From positions 1 through 64,000 of the forward strand of contig DASVCN010000014.1 in NCBI GenBank assembly GCA_036381595.1: DNA of 64,000 nucleotides. Reading direction: 5' to 3'. This document shows positions 19,759-28,016 of this stretch, one piece after another. The notes below the pieces were generated by a model that saw nothing but the letters and a program-made list of their open reading frames with translations, searched no databases and was not told the origin of the DNA. The DNA comes from Trueperaceae bacterium. GTDB taxonomy: Bacteria > Deinococcota > Deinococci > Deinococcales > Trueperaceae. Position numbers and translations under genes: made by a program. Each line of letters begins with the position of its first letter. The stretch's first letter is position 1.

Positions 19759-20745
19759 GTGGAGGACGGCGCCCTCAGGCCAACTAGACTCGACGAATAC
19801 GTTGGGCAGGAGAAGCTGAAGGCGAAGCTGGCCGTCTACCTGGAGGCCGCGCGGAGTCGCGGCGAACCCCTCGATCACGTGCTCCTCTACGGTCCCCCCG
19901 GATTGGGGAAGACGACCCTGGCCCACATCATCGCGGCCGAGATGGGCGTGGGCATCCGTGTCACCTCGGGGCCGGCCATCGAGAAGCCGGGGGACCTGGC
20001 GGCCATCCTCACCAACGCACTGGAGGATGGCGATGTCCTCTTCATCGACGAGATCCACAGGCTGGGGCGAGTAGCCGAGGAACACCTCTACCCGGCGATG
20101 GAGGACTACAAGATCGACATCGTGCTGGGCCAGGGACCGGCCGCTCGCACCATCCGCCTCGACCTGCCCCGCTTCACCCTGGTGGGGGCGACGACCAGGC
20201 CGGGCCTGATAACCGGTCCGATGCGCAGTCGCTTCGGTATCCTCGAGCACCTCGAATACTACAGCGACCAGGAGCTGGCGCTGGGAGCGGCCCGAGATGC
20301 CCGGCTCCTCGGCTTCCGGCTCAGCGACGAGGCCGCGCTGGAGATCGGCCGGCGCTCACGGGGCACCATGCGCATCGCCAAACGGCTCTTGCGGCGGGTA
20401 CGGGATTACGCGGAAGTAGCCGGCGACGAGATGGTCGCGTTGGAGCGGACACGGGCGACCCTCGACGAGTTGGGCATCGACTCGATCGGCCTGGACCGCC
20501 GAGACCGCGCCATCCTCGCCAGCATGATCGAGAAGTTCGCGGGAGGACCGGTTGGCCTGGACACGCTGGCCACGGCGGTGGGAGAGGACCGCAATACCCT
20601 CGAGGAGGTGCACGAGCCGTATCTCATCCAGCGTGGCCTGGTCCAACGCACTCCGCGGGGCCGGGTCGCCACCGATCGCGCCTACCGTCACCTCGGGCTG
20701 CCCACCCCCGCCAGGGGCGGCCTCTTCCCTCTCGAACCTTCCTGA
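19759..20745 (+). CDS. ruvB: Holliday junction branch-migration helicase RuvB
   Basis: 328 aa, GTG start. Walker A GPPGLGKT at residues 45-52, Walker B DEIHRLG, sensor VGATTRPG and the arginine-finger region GPMRSRFG are all present, and the winged-helix C-terminus ends with [18 protein letters not shown]. It drives branch migration with RuvA. ruvA and ruvC are not adjacent, as is usual in Deinococcota. I saw no radiation/desiccation response motif upstream. Confidence 0.97.
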   Translation: MEDGALRPTRLDEYVGQEKLKAKLAVYLEAARSRGEPLDHVLLYGPPGLGKTTLAHIIAAEMGVGIRVTSGPAIEKPGDLAAILTNALEDGDVLFIDEIHRLGRVAEEHLYPAMEDYKIDIVLGQGPAARTIRLDLPRFTLVGATTRPGLITGPMRSRFGILEHLEYYSDQELALGAARDARLLGFRLSDEAALEIGRRSRGTMRIAKRLLRRVRDYAEVAGDEMVALERTRATLDELGIDSIGLDRRDRAILASMIEKFAGGPVGLDTLATAVGEDRNTLEEVHEPYLIQRGLVQRTPRGRVATDRAYRHLGLPTPARGGLFPLEPS

Positions 20746-20755
20746 GCCTCGCCCG

Positions 20756-20827
20756 ATGAACCGTACTCGTGAACGGCACGGCATGAACGGGCGGCATGAA
20801 CGGCACGACATGAACGGCACTGAATGA
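20756..20827 (+). CDS. Possible 23-codon leader ORF inside the tandem repeat
   Basis: An ATG at 20756 opens a frame of 23 codons (MNRTRERHGMNGR...) closing at TGA 20825-20827, 10 bases before the start of the next gene. It is Arg/His/Asn-rich because it is made of the repeat. No ribosome site is visible and nothing shows it is translated; it could couple ruvB to the following gene or be chance. Confidence 0.2.
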   Translation: MNRTRERHGMNGRHERHDMNGTE

Positions 20828-20839
20828 ACGGCACTGCAT
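20771..20839 (+). repeat. 14-bp tandem repeat containing the start codon of the DUF4388 gene
   Basis: Five imperfect copies of GAACGGCACTGCAT: 20771-20784, 20785-20797 (one base short), 20798-20811, 20812-20825 and 20826-20839, with a more degenerate copy at 20758-20770. The last copy overlaps the ATG at 20838. Each copy reads into GAAC after ATG or AAT, so several possible start codons are generated. Confidence 0.9.
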
Positions 20840-21905
20840 GATCGAAGGAAGCCTCCGCAACCTCCCCCTCACCGACGTCTTCCAGGTGGTGGCGACCTCA
20901 CAGAAGAGCGGAACCCTGAGCCTGATCCGCGGTCGGCGCCACGCCCGGGTGCTGTTCGACGCCGGGCGTATCACGTACGCCCACCTCACGCCCGGCGTGC
21001 ACCTCGCCGAGATCCTGGTGAGGATGGAGCTGGTGACCGTTTCCGAGATGCTCACCCTACTCTCCCAGCAGAAGAAGGAGAGGTCGTCTCTGCCGCTGGG
21101 AAGGGCCGCGGTCGCGGCCGGCTACCTCGACGAGGAGGGCCTTCGGAACGCACTCGAGCGGCAGGTCCTGGAGGTGCTCAGCGAACTCCTCAGCTGGAGG
21201 ACCGGCAGCTTCTCGTTCGGCGAGCAGATCGACGAAACGCTGGAGGGTCCCGAGGTCAAGGGGTTCGACGCGATGATGCTGCTCATGCAGGTGGCTCAGG
21301 AGCAGTCCGGGTCCGAAACCGACTCGGCGCAGCCGAGCGCCATCTACCAGCAGGTGGGCGACCCGACCAAGGTGGAGATGTCTGCTCCTGAGTGGGAGGT
21401 ATTGACGGCGGTCGACGGCCGCCGCAACGCCATCTCGGTAGCAGCCGAACTCGACCTGCCCGAACGGCGGACCTACAGACTGCTCAGGGACCTCGAGCAG
21501 AAGCGGGTGGTCGCTCTCAGCCCGTTCAACATCGAAGTGCCACTGGTCCTGCTCGTCACCCCCTCCAACGCCCACGGCCGTCTCCTGAGGCTCTTGCTCG
21601 CCAGAAGCCGGGCCCTCCCCCACATCGAGTGGGAGCAGTCGGCCGCTCTCGAGTTCCTCGAGGCTCATCATCCGCGAGCGGTGATCGTCGACGATCACGG
21701 CAACAACGGTTGGGACTTCATCCGCGATCTGCGGCGCCTGCCCGCCAAGGCACACCTGCCGGTCGTGGCTCTGGTCCCTGCCGGTTCCGAACGTCGCGCA
21801 GCCGGGCGCGCCCGAAGGGTCAAGGCGCTGATGCTGCCGAAACCGTTCCAGGAGCTCGAGTTCCAGCAGCTGCTCGGGCGGATGGTGGGGTCGGCGGCTA
21901 GCTAG
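20838..21905 (+). CDS. DUF4388 (PatA-like) protein with a receiver-like C-terminus
   Basis: 355 aa. The N-terminal DUF4388 domain (IEGSLRNLPLTDVFQVVATS, then GTLSLIRGRRHARVLFDAG) occurs in bacterial signalling proteins. A middle winged-helix-like part (WEVLTAVDGRRNAISVAAEL, RRTYRLLRDLEQKRVV) is followed by a response-regulator-like fold with VIVDD and LMLPKPFQ but no clear full phospho-acceptor set. ATG 20838 is fixed by homology of the first residues. It has no Shine-Dalgarno and sits in a tandem repeat. Downstream of ruvB by 92 bases; a two-gene unit is possible. Exact role unknown. Confidence 0.8.
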   Translation: MIEGSLRNLPLTDVFQVVATSQKSGTLSLIRGRRHARVLFDAGRITYAHLTPGVHLAEILVRMELVTVSEMLTLLSQQKKERSSLPLGRAAVAAGYLDEEGLRNALERQVLEVLSELLSWRTGSFSFGEQIDETLEGPEVKGFDAMMLLMQVAQEQSGSETDSAQPSAIYQQVGDPTKVEMSAPEWEVLTAVDGRRNAISVAAELDLPERRTYRLLRDLEQKRVVALSPFNIEVPLVLLVTPSNAHGRLLRLLLARSRALPHIEWEQSAALEFLEAHHPRAVIVDDHGNNGWDFIRDLRRLPAKAHLPVVALVPAGSERRAAGRARRVKALMLPKPFQELEFQQLLGRMVGSAAS

Positions 21906-21956
21906 GTCGGCACACCGCCTAAGCCTCAGAGACGCCGCTCACAACGGCGCCGCTTC

Positions 21957-21985
21957 TTGCGGGCCCCGACGGCCCCTGCTATAGT
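21957..21985 (+). promoter_or_regulatory. Promoter of the first sugar ABC operon
   Basis: TTGCGG (21957-21962), a 17-base spacer, then TATAGT (21980-21985). The spacing is ideal for the primary sigma factor, and the boxes closely match the second sugar operon (TTGCAG-17-TATAGT). The leader to the ATG at 22098 is about 105 bases. Confidence 0.75.
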
Positions 21986-22008
21986 TCGTCTACTCAATCG
22001 GCCGGTAA

Positions 22009-22025
22009 CCGTCGCTGTTCGACGG
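22009..22025 (+). promoter_or_regulatory. Candidate operator, 6-5-6 inverted repeat
   Basis: CCGTCG, CTGTT, CGACGG: a perfect inverted repeat with a 5-base centre, beginning 23 bases after the -10 box. Position just after the start of transcription suits a repressor of the LacI, GntR or ROK type. A small RNA hairpin is the alternative reading. Confidence 0.4.
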
Positions 22026-22097
22026 CGGTGGCGCCTCCTGCGGTGGGAACGTAGGGTTGCGGCCGTTTTGACATCCATCGAAGAGGAGGGGATAGAG

Positions 22098-23417
22098 ATG
22101 AAACGAATCGTGCTCATGCTGGTGGTCTTCACGATGTCGCTGGCGCTCGCCCAGGGGGAGCTACGGACCCCACAGGAGGCGGCGCTGGAGGCGGCCGGGG
22201 GCGAGCAGATCGGCGGAACGGTTTCAGTACTGGGAGTCTGGGGCGGCAGCGAGCAGGAGTCGTTCCTCGAGATGGTCGCCCCCTTCGAAGAGGCTACCGG
22301 GATCGACGTCGAGTACACCGGTACCCGTGACCTCAACGCGGTGCTCTTCACCCGGGTCGAGGGCGGCAATCCGCCCGACCTCGCCGGCCTGCCGGGACCC
22401 GGGCAGATGGCGCAGTTCGCCAGGGCAGGTGAGCTGGTGGACCTGAGCAGCGTGCTCGACATGGAGACTTTCGGCGAGAACTACGCTCAAACGTGGGCCG
22501 AGCTGGGCAGCGTCGATGGCACCCTCAGCGGCATCTTCATCAAGGCCGCGGTGAAGGGCCTGATCTGGCACAACGTGAACCAGTGGGAGGAACAGGGCTG
22601 GGAGCACCCGGAGACCTGGGACGAGATGATGCAGCTCTCCCAGCAGATCGCCGAGGAGACAGGCACCACTCCCTGGTGCGTAGCGGTCGAGAGTGGCGCT
22701 GCGAGCGGCTGGCCCGGTACCGACTGGATCGAGGACATCGTCTTGCGCCAGGCCGGACCCGAGGCGTACGACGCCTGGTACCAGGGCGAACTCGCCTGGA
22801 CGTCGGACGAGATCCGCTCGGCGTGGGAGACCTGGGGCCAGATAGTCGGAGACCAGCAGATGGTGTACGGCGGCCCCGCCACGGTCCTCACCACCAACTT
22901 CGGACAGGGTGGCAACCCCCTCTTCACCGACCCGGTAGGTTGCTACATGTTCCATCAGGCCAGCTTCATCACCTCCTTCTTCCAGGAGTCGTTCCCGGAC
23001 CTGCAGCCCGTGGAGGACTACAACTTCTTCGCCTTCCCGAAGTTCTCCGCGGACGCCCCGCAGAGCGTGGAGATGGCCGGCGACCTCTTCGGCATGTTCA
23101 ACGACACGCCTCAGGCGCGTGCGCTCATCAACTATCTCGTCACTCCCGAAGCCCAAGCGATCTGGGTCGAGAACGGCGGCGCCATCTCGCCCAACCAGGC
23201 CGTGCCGCTCGAACTCTATCCGGACCCGATCAGCCAGCAGACAGCCGAGTTGCTGACCAGCGCCGAGGTCGTTCGGTTCGACGCATCCGACCTCATGCCC
23301 GAAGCGATGAATAACGCGTTCTGGGAAGCGATCCTCGAGTTCATCCAGAACCCGTCGGGCCTCGACGGCATCCTCGAGAACCTCGATTCCGTCCAACAGG
23401 ACGCCTACGCTCAGTAG
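22098..23417 (+). CDS. Sugar ABC transporter substrate-binding protein (AglE-like)
   Basis: 439 aa from ATG 22098, after GAGGAGGGG; the frame is open further upstream but that is leader. Signal peptide MKRIVLMLVVFTMSLALAQG. SBP family 1 features: VSVLGVWGGSEQESFLEM, a GGNPPDLAGLPGPGQMA loop and a C-terminal EVVRFDASDLMPEAMN segment. The combination with the next two permeases resembles alpha-glucoside transporters (AglEFG); the substrate is inferred, not shown. Followed by a 28-base palindrome that may protect this part of the message. Confidence 0.88.
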   Translation: MKRIVLMLVVFTMSLALAQGELRTPQEAALEAAGGEQIGGTVSVLGVWGGSEQESFLEMVAPFEEATGIDVEYTGTRDLNAVLFTRVEGGNPPDLAGLPGPGQMAQFARAGELVDLSSVLDMETFGENYAQTWAELGSVDGTLSGIFIKAAVKGLIWHNVNQWEEQGWEHPETWDEMMQLSQQIAEETGTTPWCVAVESGAASGWPGTDWIEDIVLRQAGPEAYDAWYQGELAWTSDEIRSAWETWGQIVGDQQMVYGGPATVLTTNFGQGGNPLFTDPVGCYMFHQASFITSFFQESFPDLQPVEDYNFFAFPKFSADAPQSVEMAGDLFGMFNDTPQARALINYLVTPEAQAIWVENGGAISPNQAVPLELYPDPISQQTAELLTSAEVVRFDASDLMPEAMNNAFWEAILEFIQNPSGLDGILENLDSVQQDAYAQ

Positions 23418-23426
23418 CTGAGCGGA

Positions 23427-23454
23427 GCCTGGCGGGGCGCGCGCCCCGCCAGGC
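23427..23454 (+). other. Intercistronic hairpin between binding protein and permease (operon 1)
   Basis: A perfect 28-base palindrome (23427-23440 mirrored by 23441-23454) between the stop at 23417 and the permease start at 23463. There is no T-run after it, so it is more likely a message-stabilising or attenuating stem than a full terminator, as in malE-malF. It also lies where the permease ribosome site would be. Confidence 0.75.
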
Positions 23455-23462
23455 CACTTGCC

Positions 23463-24437
23463 ATGTTCGAGAGCAGGCTGTTACTCGCGCTGATCGTCGT
23501 CGTCGGGGTTCCCCTGGCGACAATCGCCTACGTCTGGCTCGTCGAAAGGCTGGTCGGGCTCCTGCCCGACCGCACCCGTGACGGCATCAGACCGTGGCTG
23601 TGGGTGGCCCCCGGGATCCTCCTGCTGACCGGTTATCTCGTCTACCCTACCCTCAACACCCTCTATCTGAGCTTCCTCGACGCCAACTCGACGGAGTTCG
23701 TCGGGCTGGCCAACTACCGTCATATCTTCACCGACGACAGCTTCATCACCTCGCTGCGTAACAACGCCCTGTGGCTGGTCTTCCTCACCGCCTTCACGGT
23801 AGGGTTCGGCCTGCTCTTCGCGATACTCTTCGACAAGGTCCCTTACGAGGCCGCCGCGAAAGCGCTCATCTTCCTGCCGATGGCGATCTCCTTCGTGGCC
23901 GCCGGCGTCATCTGGAAGCTCATGTACGACTTCCAGCCTCCCGGCCGACCGCAGACGGGGACCCTCAACGCGATCACAACCAGTCTGGGGGGCGATCCGG
24001 TCGCCTGGCTCCTCAACCAGCCCTGGAACAACTTCTTCCTGATAATCGTCGGCGTCTGGGTCTGGACGGGTTTCGCCCTGGTGATCCTCTCAGCCGGCCT
24101 CAAGGGTATCCCTGCCGAGATCATCGAGGCGGCCAGGGTGGACGGCGCCACCGAGTGGCAGACCTTGACCCGGGTGACGATCCCGATGATGGGCTCGACC
24201 ATAGCGGTCGTGGCCACGACGATGATCATCTTCGCGCTCAAGGCGTTCGACATCGTCTACGTGATGACCAGCGGGAACTTCGGGACCGACGTCATCGCGA
24301 ACCGGATGTACGAGGAGATGTTCAACATCAACCACTTCGGCAGGGCGGGAGCGATCGCGGTGATCCTGCTGCTCGCCATAGTGCCGATAATGTTCTTCAA
24401 CATCAGGCGCTTCCGAGAACAGGAGGCGATGAGATGA
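23463..24437 (+). CDS. Sugar ABC transporter permease (AglF/MalF-like)
   Basis: 324 aa, ATG 23463. Two N-terminal helices (LLALIVVVGVPLATIAYVW; WLWVAPGILLLTGYLVYPTL) come before the six-helix permease core. The EAA loop that contacts the ATPase reads EAARVDGATEWQTLTRVTIPM. The strings FLPMAISFVAAGVIWKLMYD and LNQPWNNFFLIIVGVW are like AglF of rhizobia. It ends in ATGA, overlapping the next gene by 4 bases. No strong Shine-Dalgarno precedes it, which fits lower expression than the binding protein. Confidence 0.9.
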   Translation: MFESRLLLALIVVVGVPLATIAYVWLVERLVGLLPDRTRDGIRPWLWVAPGILLLTGYLVYPTLNTLYLSFLDANSTEFVGLANYRHIFTDDSFITSLRNNALWLVFLTAFTVGFGLLFAILFDKVPYEAAAKALIFLPMAISFVAAGVIWKLMYDFQPPGRPQTGTLNAITTSLGGDPVAWLLNQPWNNFFLIIVGVWVWTGFALVILSAGLKGIPAEIIEAARVDGATEWQTLTRVTIPMMGSTIAVVATTMIIFALKAFDIVYVMTSGNFGTDVIANRMYEEMFNINHFGRAGAIAVILLLAIVPIMFFNIRRFREQEAMR

Positions 24438-25330
24438 AGTCGACCCAGGCGATGGCGATGCCGCGCAGCGAGAGCCGTACCCGGCCGCGAACGAACCGGT
24501 TCCTTCGGCGCATTCCGCTGCACGCCATAATCGTCTTCCTGGTGCTCGTCTGGTCGGTGCCGACGATCGGCCTGCTGGTCAGCTCCTTCCGACCGGCAAA
24601 CCTCGTCACCACCACCGGCTGGTGGACCGCTTTCGTGCCCCCCTGGAACTTCTCCCTCGATCTCTACCGGGAAGCGCTGACCGCCAGGGGGATGGGGCAG
24701 AGCTTCGTCAACAGCCTGTTCATCAGCATCCCGGCTACGGTCATCCCCATCATGATCGCGGCCTTCGCCGCCTACGCCTTCTCCTGGATGCGGTTCCCCG
24801 GCCGGAACATCCTGTTCGTCTCGGTCGTGGGTCTGCTGGTCGTGCCCCTGCAGACCACCCTCATCCCGGTATTGCGGCTCTACAACGAGCTGGGGCTCAC
24901 GGGAACCTTCACCGGCATCTGGCTGGCGCACGCCGCCTACGGACTCCCTTTCGCGGTCTACCTGCTCCGCAACTTCTTCGGCACCCTGCCCAGAGACATG
25001 CTCGAATCGGCGTTCCTGGACGGAGCCTCCCCGTTCACCGCATTCTTCTACCTGGCTCTGCCCCTTTCGGTGCCGGCCATCGCCTCGCTGGCGATCTTCC
25101 AGTTCATGTGGGTGTGGAACGATCTCCTGGTGGCGCTGATCTACCTGGGAGGCGCGCCCAACGTGGCGCCGATGACGGTGACCATCGCCAACATGACGAA
25201 CTCCCTGGGCGGAGGCTGGCAGGTGCTCACCGCAGCGGCCTTCATCTCGATGATGCTGCCGCTGCTGGTCTTCTTCACCCTTCAGCGCTACTTCGTACGC
25301 GGCATATTGGCGGGATCCGTCAAGGGCTGA
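24434..25330 (+). CDS. Sugar ABC transporter permease (AglG/MalG-like)
   Basis: 298 aa from ATG 24434, chosen for AGGAGG just upstream and the 4-base ATGA overlap; the longer open frame to 23771 is a shadow of the previous permease. Six helices; the EAA loop reads ESAFLDGASPFTAFFYLALPL. The C-terminus FFTLQRYFVRGILAGSVKG is typical of MalG proteins. No ATP-binding subunit gene follows, so the operon must use a shared ATPase (MsmX/UgpC type) encoded elsewhere. Confidence 0.92.
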   Translation: MKSTQAMAMPRSESRTRPRTNRFLRRIPLHAIIVFLVLVWSVPTIGLLVSSFRPANLVTTTGWWTAFVPPWNFSLDLYREALTARGMGQSFVNSLFISIPATVIPIMIAAFAAYAFSWMRFPGRNILFVSVVGLLVVPLQTTLIPVLRLYNELGLTGTFTGIWLAHAAYGLPFAVYLLRNFFGTLPRDMLESAFLDGASPFTAFFYLALPLSVPAIASLAIFQFMWVWNDLLVALIYLGGAPNVAPMTVTIANMTNSLGGGWQVLTAAAFISMMLPLLVFFTLQRYFVRGILAGSVKG

Positions 25331-25378
25331 GGAGCCGCGAACTAGCGCCCTCCCTCTTCATGCAGCGCGGCAGGACCG

Positions 25379-25407
25379 TTGCAGACGCTCCTGCCGCTTG
25401 CTATAGT
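25379..25407 (+). promoter_or_regulatory. Promoter of the second sugar ABC operon
   Basis: TTGCAG (25379-25384), 17 bases, TATAGT (25402-25407). Nearly the same boxes and identical spacing as the first operon; the bases just after the -10 share ACTCAA with it. Leader about 115 bases. Confidence 0.75.
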
Positions 25408-25433
25408 CGAACCACTCAAAACGACTGGAGCGC

Positions 25434-25450
25434 TTCCGTCCGGAACGGAA
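25434..25450 (+). promoter_or_regulatory. Candidate operator, 6-5-6 inverted repeat
   Basis: TTCCGT, CCGGA, ACGGAA: a perfect inverted repeat with a 5-base centre starting 26 bases after the -10 box. It has the same geometry and position as the one in operon 1 but different half-sites, suggesting related but distinct regulators. Confidence 0.4.
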
Positions 25451-25522
25451 CTCTTGGGCCTATTTGGCACGGTCTCCCGTGTCGCTTTGAGCCGGGGGGA
25501 ATACGGAAGAGAGAGGTGCAAG

Positions 25523-26833
25523 ATGAAGCGATGGTTCTTCGCAGCAGCGCTCGTCCTGGGCGGTGCGGCCGTGGCGCAGCAGGACGTCACGATCACCTGG
25601 ATGGGTGGATCGAACGCCCCCGCGCAACAGTTCGCCGCGGCGAGCGCCCAACGGTACATGGACGCCAACCCGCACACCATCAACGGTACCGAGTACAACG
25701 TGACCATCGAGTTCGTTGCCGGGCCCGAGAGCACGACCGACAGGCTCAGCCTCTACCTCCAGTATTTCGAGGCGCAGTCGCCGGAAGTCGACCTGATGAA
25801 CATCGACGTCATCTGGCCCGGAGACCTCGCCGCCCACCTCGTCGACCTCTACCAGTACGAGGGGTTCGAAGAGGCGGTCGAAGCCCACTTCCCGGCGATC
25901 GTCGAGAACAACACGGTAGACGGTGAACTCGTAGGTATCCCGCTCTTCACCGATGCCGGCCTCCTTTACTACCGCAGCGACCTGCTCGAGGAGTACGGCT
26001 ACGACGGTCCGCCCTCTACCTGGGACGAGCTCGAGGAGATGGCCCGCACCATCCAGGAGGGTGAGCGCGAAGGCGGCAACCAGGACTTCTGGGGTTTCGT
26101 CTGGCAGGGCAACGCCTACGAGGGCCTCACCTGCGATGCGCTCGAGTGGGTCGCCTCGCACGGCGGCGGCACGATCATCAGCCCCGACGGCGTCATAACC
26201 ATCAACAACGAGCGCGCCATAGCCGCCATCGAGCGGGCGGCCGGCTGGGTGGGAAGCATCTCGCCCGAGGGCGTAACCGGCTTCCTCGAAGAGGATGCCC
26301 GTGGAGTCTGGCAGGCCGGAAACGCGGCCTTCATGAGGAACTGGCCGTACGCCTACGTACCCGGCCAGGACGAGGCCAGCCCGATCCGAGGCAAGTTCGG
26401 CGTGGCCCCGCTGCCCGCCGGCGAGGGCGGCAGCCCCGCGGCCACACTGGGCGGCTGGCAACTCGCAGTCAACGCCTACAGCGACAACCCTGCCGTTGCC
26501 GCGGACGTCGCCCTGCACCTCACCAGCTACGAAGAGCAGGTGCGTCGAGCGATCGAGGTCTCCAACCTGCCGACCATCGAAGCCGTATACGAGGACCCCG
26601 AACTCCTCAACTCCGAGGTTGCCTGGTTCGCCGACCTGCTGCCCGTTTTCCAGAACGCGGTGGCCCGGCCCTCCACGGTTACCGCCCCGCAGTACGGCGA
26701 GACATCGCGCATCTTCTTCACGGCGGTCCACGACGTGCTGACGGGCCAGGAAGACGCCGGCACGGCGCTGGCGATCCTGGAGCTCGACCTGATGGAACTC
26801 CATCCCGACTTCGAGGTTGGGACGCCGGAGTAG
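25523..26833 (+). CDS. Sugar ABC substrate-binding protein (trehalose/maltose type)
   Basis: 436 aa from ATG 25523 after GAGAGGTG. Signal peptide MKRWFFAAALVLGGAAVAQ. The DLMNIDVIWPGDLAAHLVDL and GIPLFTDAGLLYYRSDLLEE segments, a WDELEEMARTIQEGER stretch and AAFMRNWPYAYV are characteristic of trehalose/maltose-binding proteins of Thermus and Thermococcus. The mature protein would bind disaccharide outside the inner membrane. Substrate is a family-level inference. Confidence 0.9.
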   Translation: MKRWFFAAALVLGGAAVAQQDVTITWMGGSNAPAQQFAAASAQRYMDANPHTINGTEYNVTIEFVAGPESTTDRLSLYLQYFEAQSPEVDLMNIDVIWPGDLAAHLVDLYQYEGFEEAVEAHFPAIVENNTVDGELVGIPLFTDAGLLYYRSDLLEEYGYDGPPSTWDELEEMARTIQEGEREGGNQDFWGFVWQGNAYEGLTCDALEWVASHGGGTIISPDGVITINNERAIAAIERAAGWVGSISPEGVTGFLEEDARGVWQAGNAAFMRNWPYAYVPGQDEASPIRGKFGVAPLPAGEGGSPAATLGGWQLAVNAYSDNPAVAADVALHLTSYEEQVRRAIEVSNLPTIEAVYEDPELLNSEVAWFADLLPVFQNAVARPSTVTAPQYGETSRIFFTAVHDVLTGQEDAGTALAILELDLMELHPDFEVGTPE

Positions 26834-26855
26834 CTGCCATCCGCTGACTAGCTTC

Positions 26856-26885
26856 GCGCCGGGCGGGCAAGGTCTCGCCCGGCGC
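26856..26885 (+). other. Intercistronic hairpin between binding protein and permease (operon 2)
   Basis: A perfect 10-bp GC stem (26856-26865 with 26876-26885) with a 10-base loop, between the stop at 26833 and the next ATG at 26925. No T tail. The counterpart in operon 1 has the same placement. Confidence 0.75.
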
Positions 26886-26924
26886 AACTGGTAGGGCGAC
26901 GCCCTGCCGCTCAGGAGGTTGTGA

Positions 26925-28016
26925 ATGGCTCAGAGTCGGATCGGCATGGCGCCTGCGAGTCGCGGCGCCAGGAAGGGATTGCGGCTGGCGGCACGCGAGG
27001 AGCGGATGGCGTGGCTCCTGCTGCTCCCCTCGGTACTGCTGCTGCTGACCGTGGCGCTCTTCCCGCTGGGCCGGGTCTTCTACTCGAGTTTCACCGACGC
27101 CCGCTTCGCAGCCGCCGGCTCGCAGGAAGTGAACTTCGTCGGCATGAGGAACTACCGCGAGCTGCTCAGCTTCACCCTGCGTGAACTGCCCTACCAAGTG
27201 GATGCCGACGGCGTCCGCCGGTACGACCACCCCCGCCTCTTCCTGCGCCGCCTCGACACCAGCATGTCCTACGACGAAGTGGTCACCTTCGACCTGTTCG
27301 GCACCCGCTACGTACTGGGAGCGGTCCGGCCCGAGTTCGTGCGGTCGGTCATCGACACGGTCATCTTCACCGTCGTTACGGTCTCGCTGGAAACGATCCT
27401 GGGCATGATAGTCGCACTCGCGCTCGCCGCTAAGTTCTTCGGCAGGAACGCGATGCGAACGGCGATGCTGGTGCCGTGGGCGATCATCACCGTGGTGTCG
27501 GCCCGCATCTGGGAGTGGATGTTCCGCTCCAACCGCTCCGGCTTCTTCAACTCGCTGCTCGACCGGCTGGGGTGGGGGGACGGGAACACCGGCTTCCTCA
27601 CCGAACCGGCGCTTCAACTGCCTTCGATCATCGCCATCGACGTCTGGAAGACCACGCCTTTCATGGCGTTGCTCCTGCTCGCCGGGCTGTCGGTCATCCC
27701 CAAGGAACTGTACGAGGCGGCCGAGGTCGACGGGGCATCCCCGATCCGGCGCTTCTTCACGATCACCCTGCCACTGGTCTCCCCTACCCTCGCCGTGGCC
27801 CTCGTGTTCCGCACTCTGGACGCGTTGCGGGTGTTCGACCTCTTCCAGGTGGTCTTCGGCGAGAGGCGCTTCTCGATGGCCAGCTTCGCGCAATACACCC
27901 TCGTGGCGAACCGCGACGTTGGCCTCTCCTCGGCCGCTTCGGTGGTGATCTTCCTGATTATCTTCATCTTCGCCATCATCTACATCCGGGCTCTCAAGGT
28001 GGACAGCGGTGACTAG
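26925..28016 (+). CDS. Sugar ABC transporter permease (MalF-like)
   Basis: 363 aa, ATG 26925 after AGGAGG (26913-26918). After the first helix (WLLLLPSVLLLLTVALFPL) comes an extended outer loop of about 80 residues (from FTDARFAAAG to VRPEFVRSVID), as in MalF proteins that contact the binding protein. Then come five helices and the EAA loop EAAEVDGASPIRRFFTITLPL. Its GTGACTAG end overlaps the next gene by 8 bases. Confidence 0.92.
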   Translation: MAQSRIGMAPASRGARKGLRLAAREERMAWLLLLPSVLLLLTVALFPLGRVFYSSFTDARFAAAGSQEVNFVGMRNYRELLSFTLRELPYQVDADGVRRYDHPRLFLRRLDTSMSYDEVVTFDLFGTRYVLGAVRPEFVRSVIDTVIFTVVTVSLETILGMIVALALAAKFFGRNAMRTAMLVPWAIITVVSARIWEWMFRSNRSGFFNSLLDRLGWGDGNTGFLTEPALQLPSIIAIDVWKTTPFMALLLLAGLSVIPKELYEAAEVDGASPIRRFFTITLPLVSPTLAVALVFRTLDALRVFDLFQVVFGERRFSMASFAQYTLVANRDVGLSSAASVVIFLIIFIFAIIYIRALKVDSGD

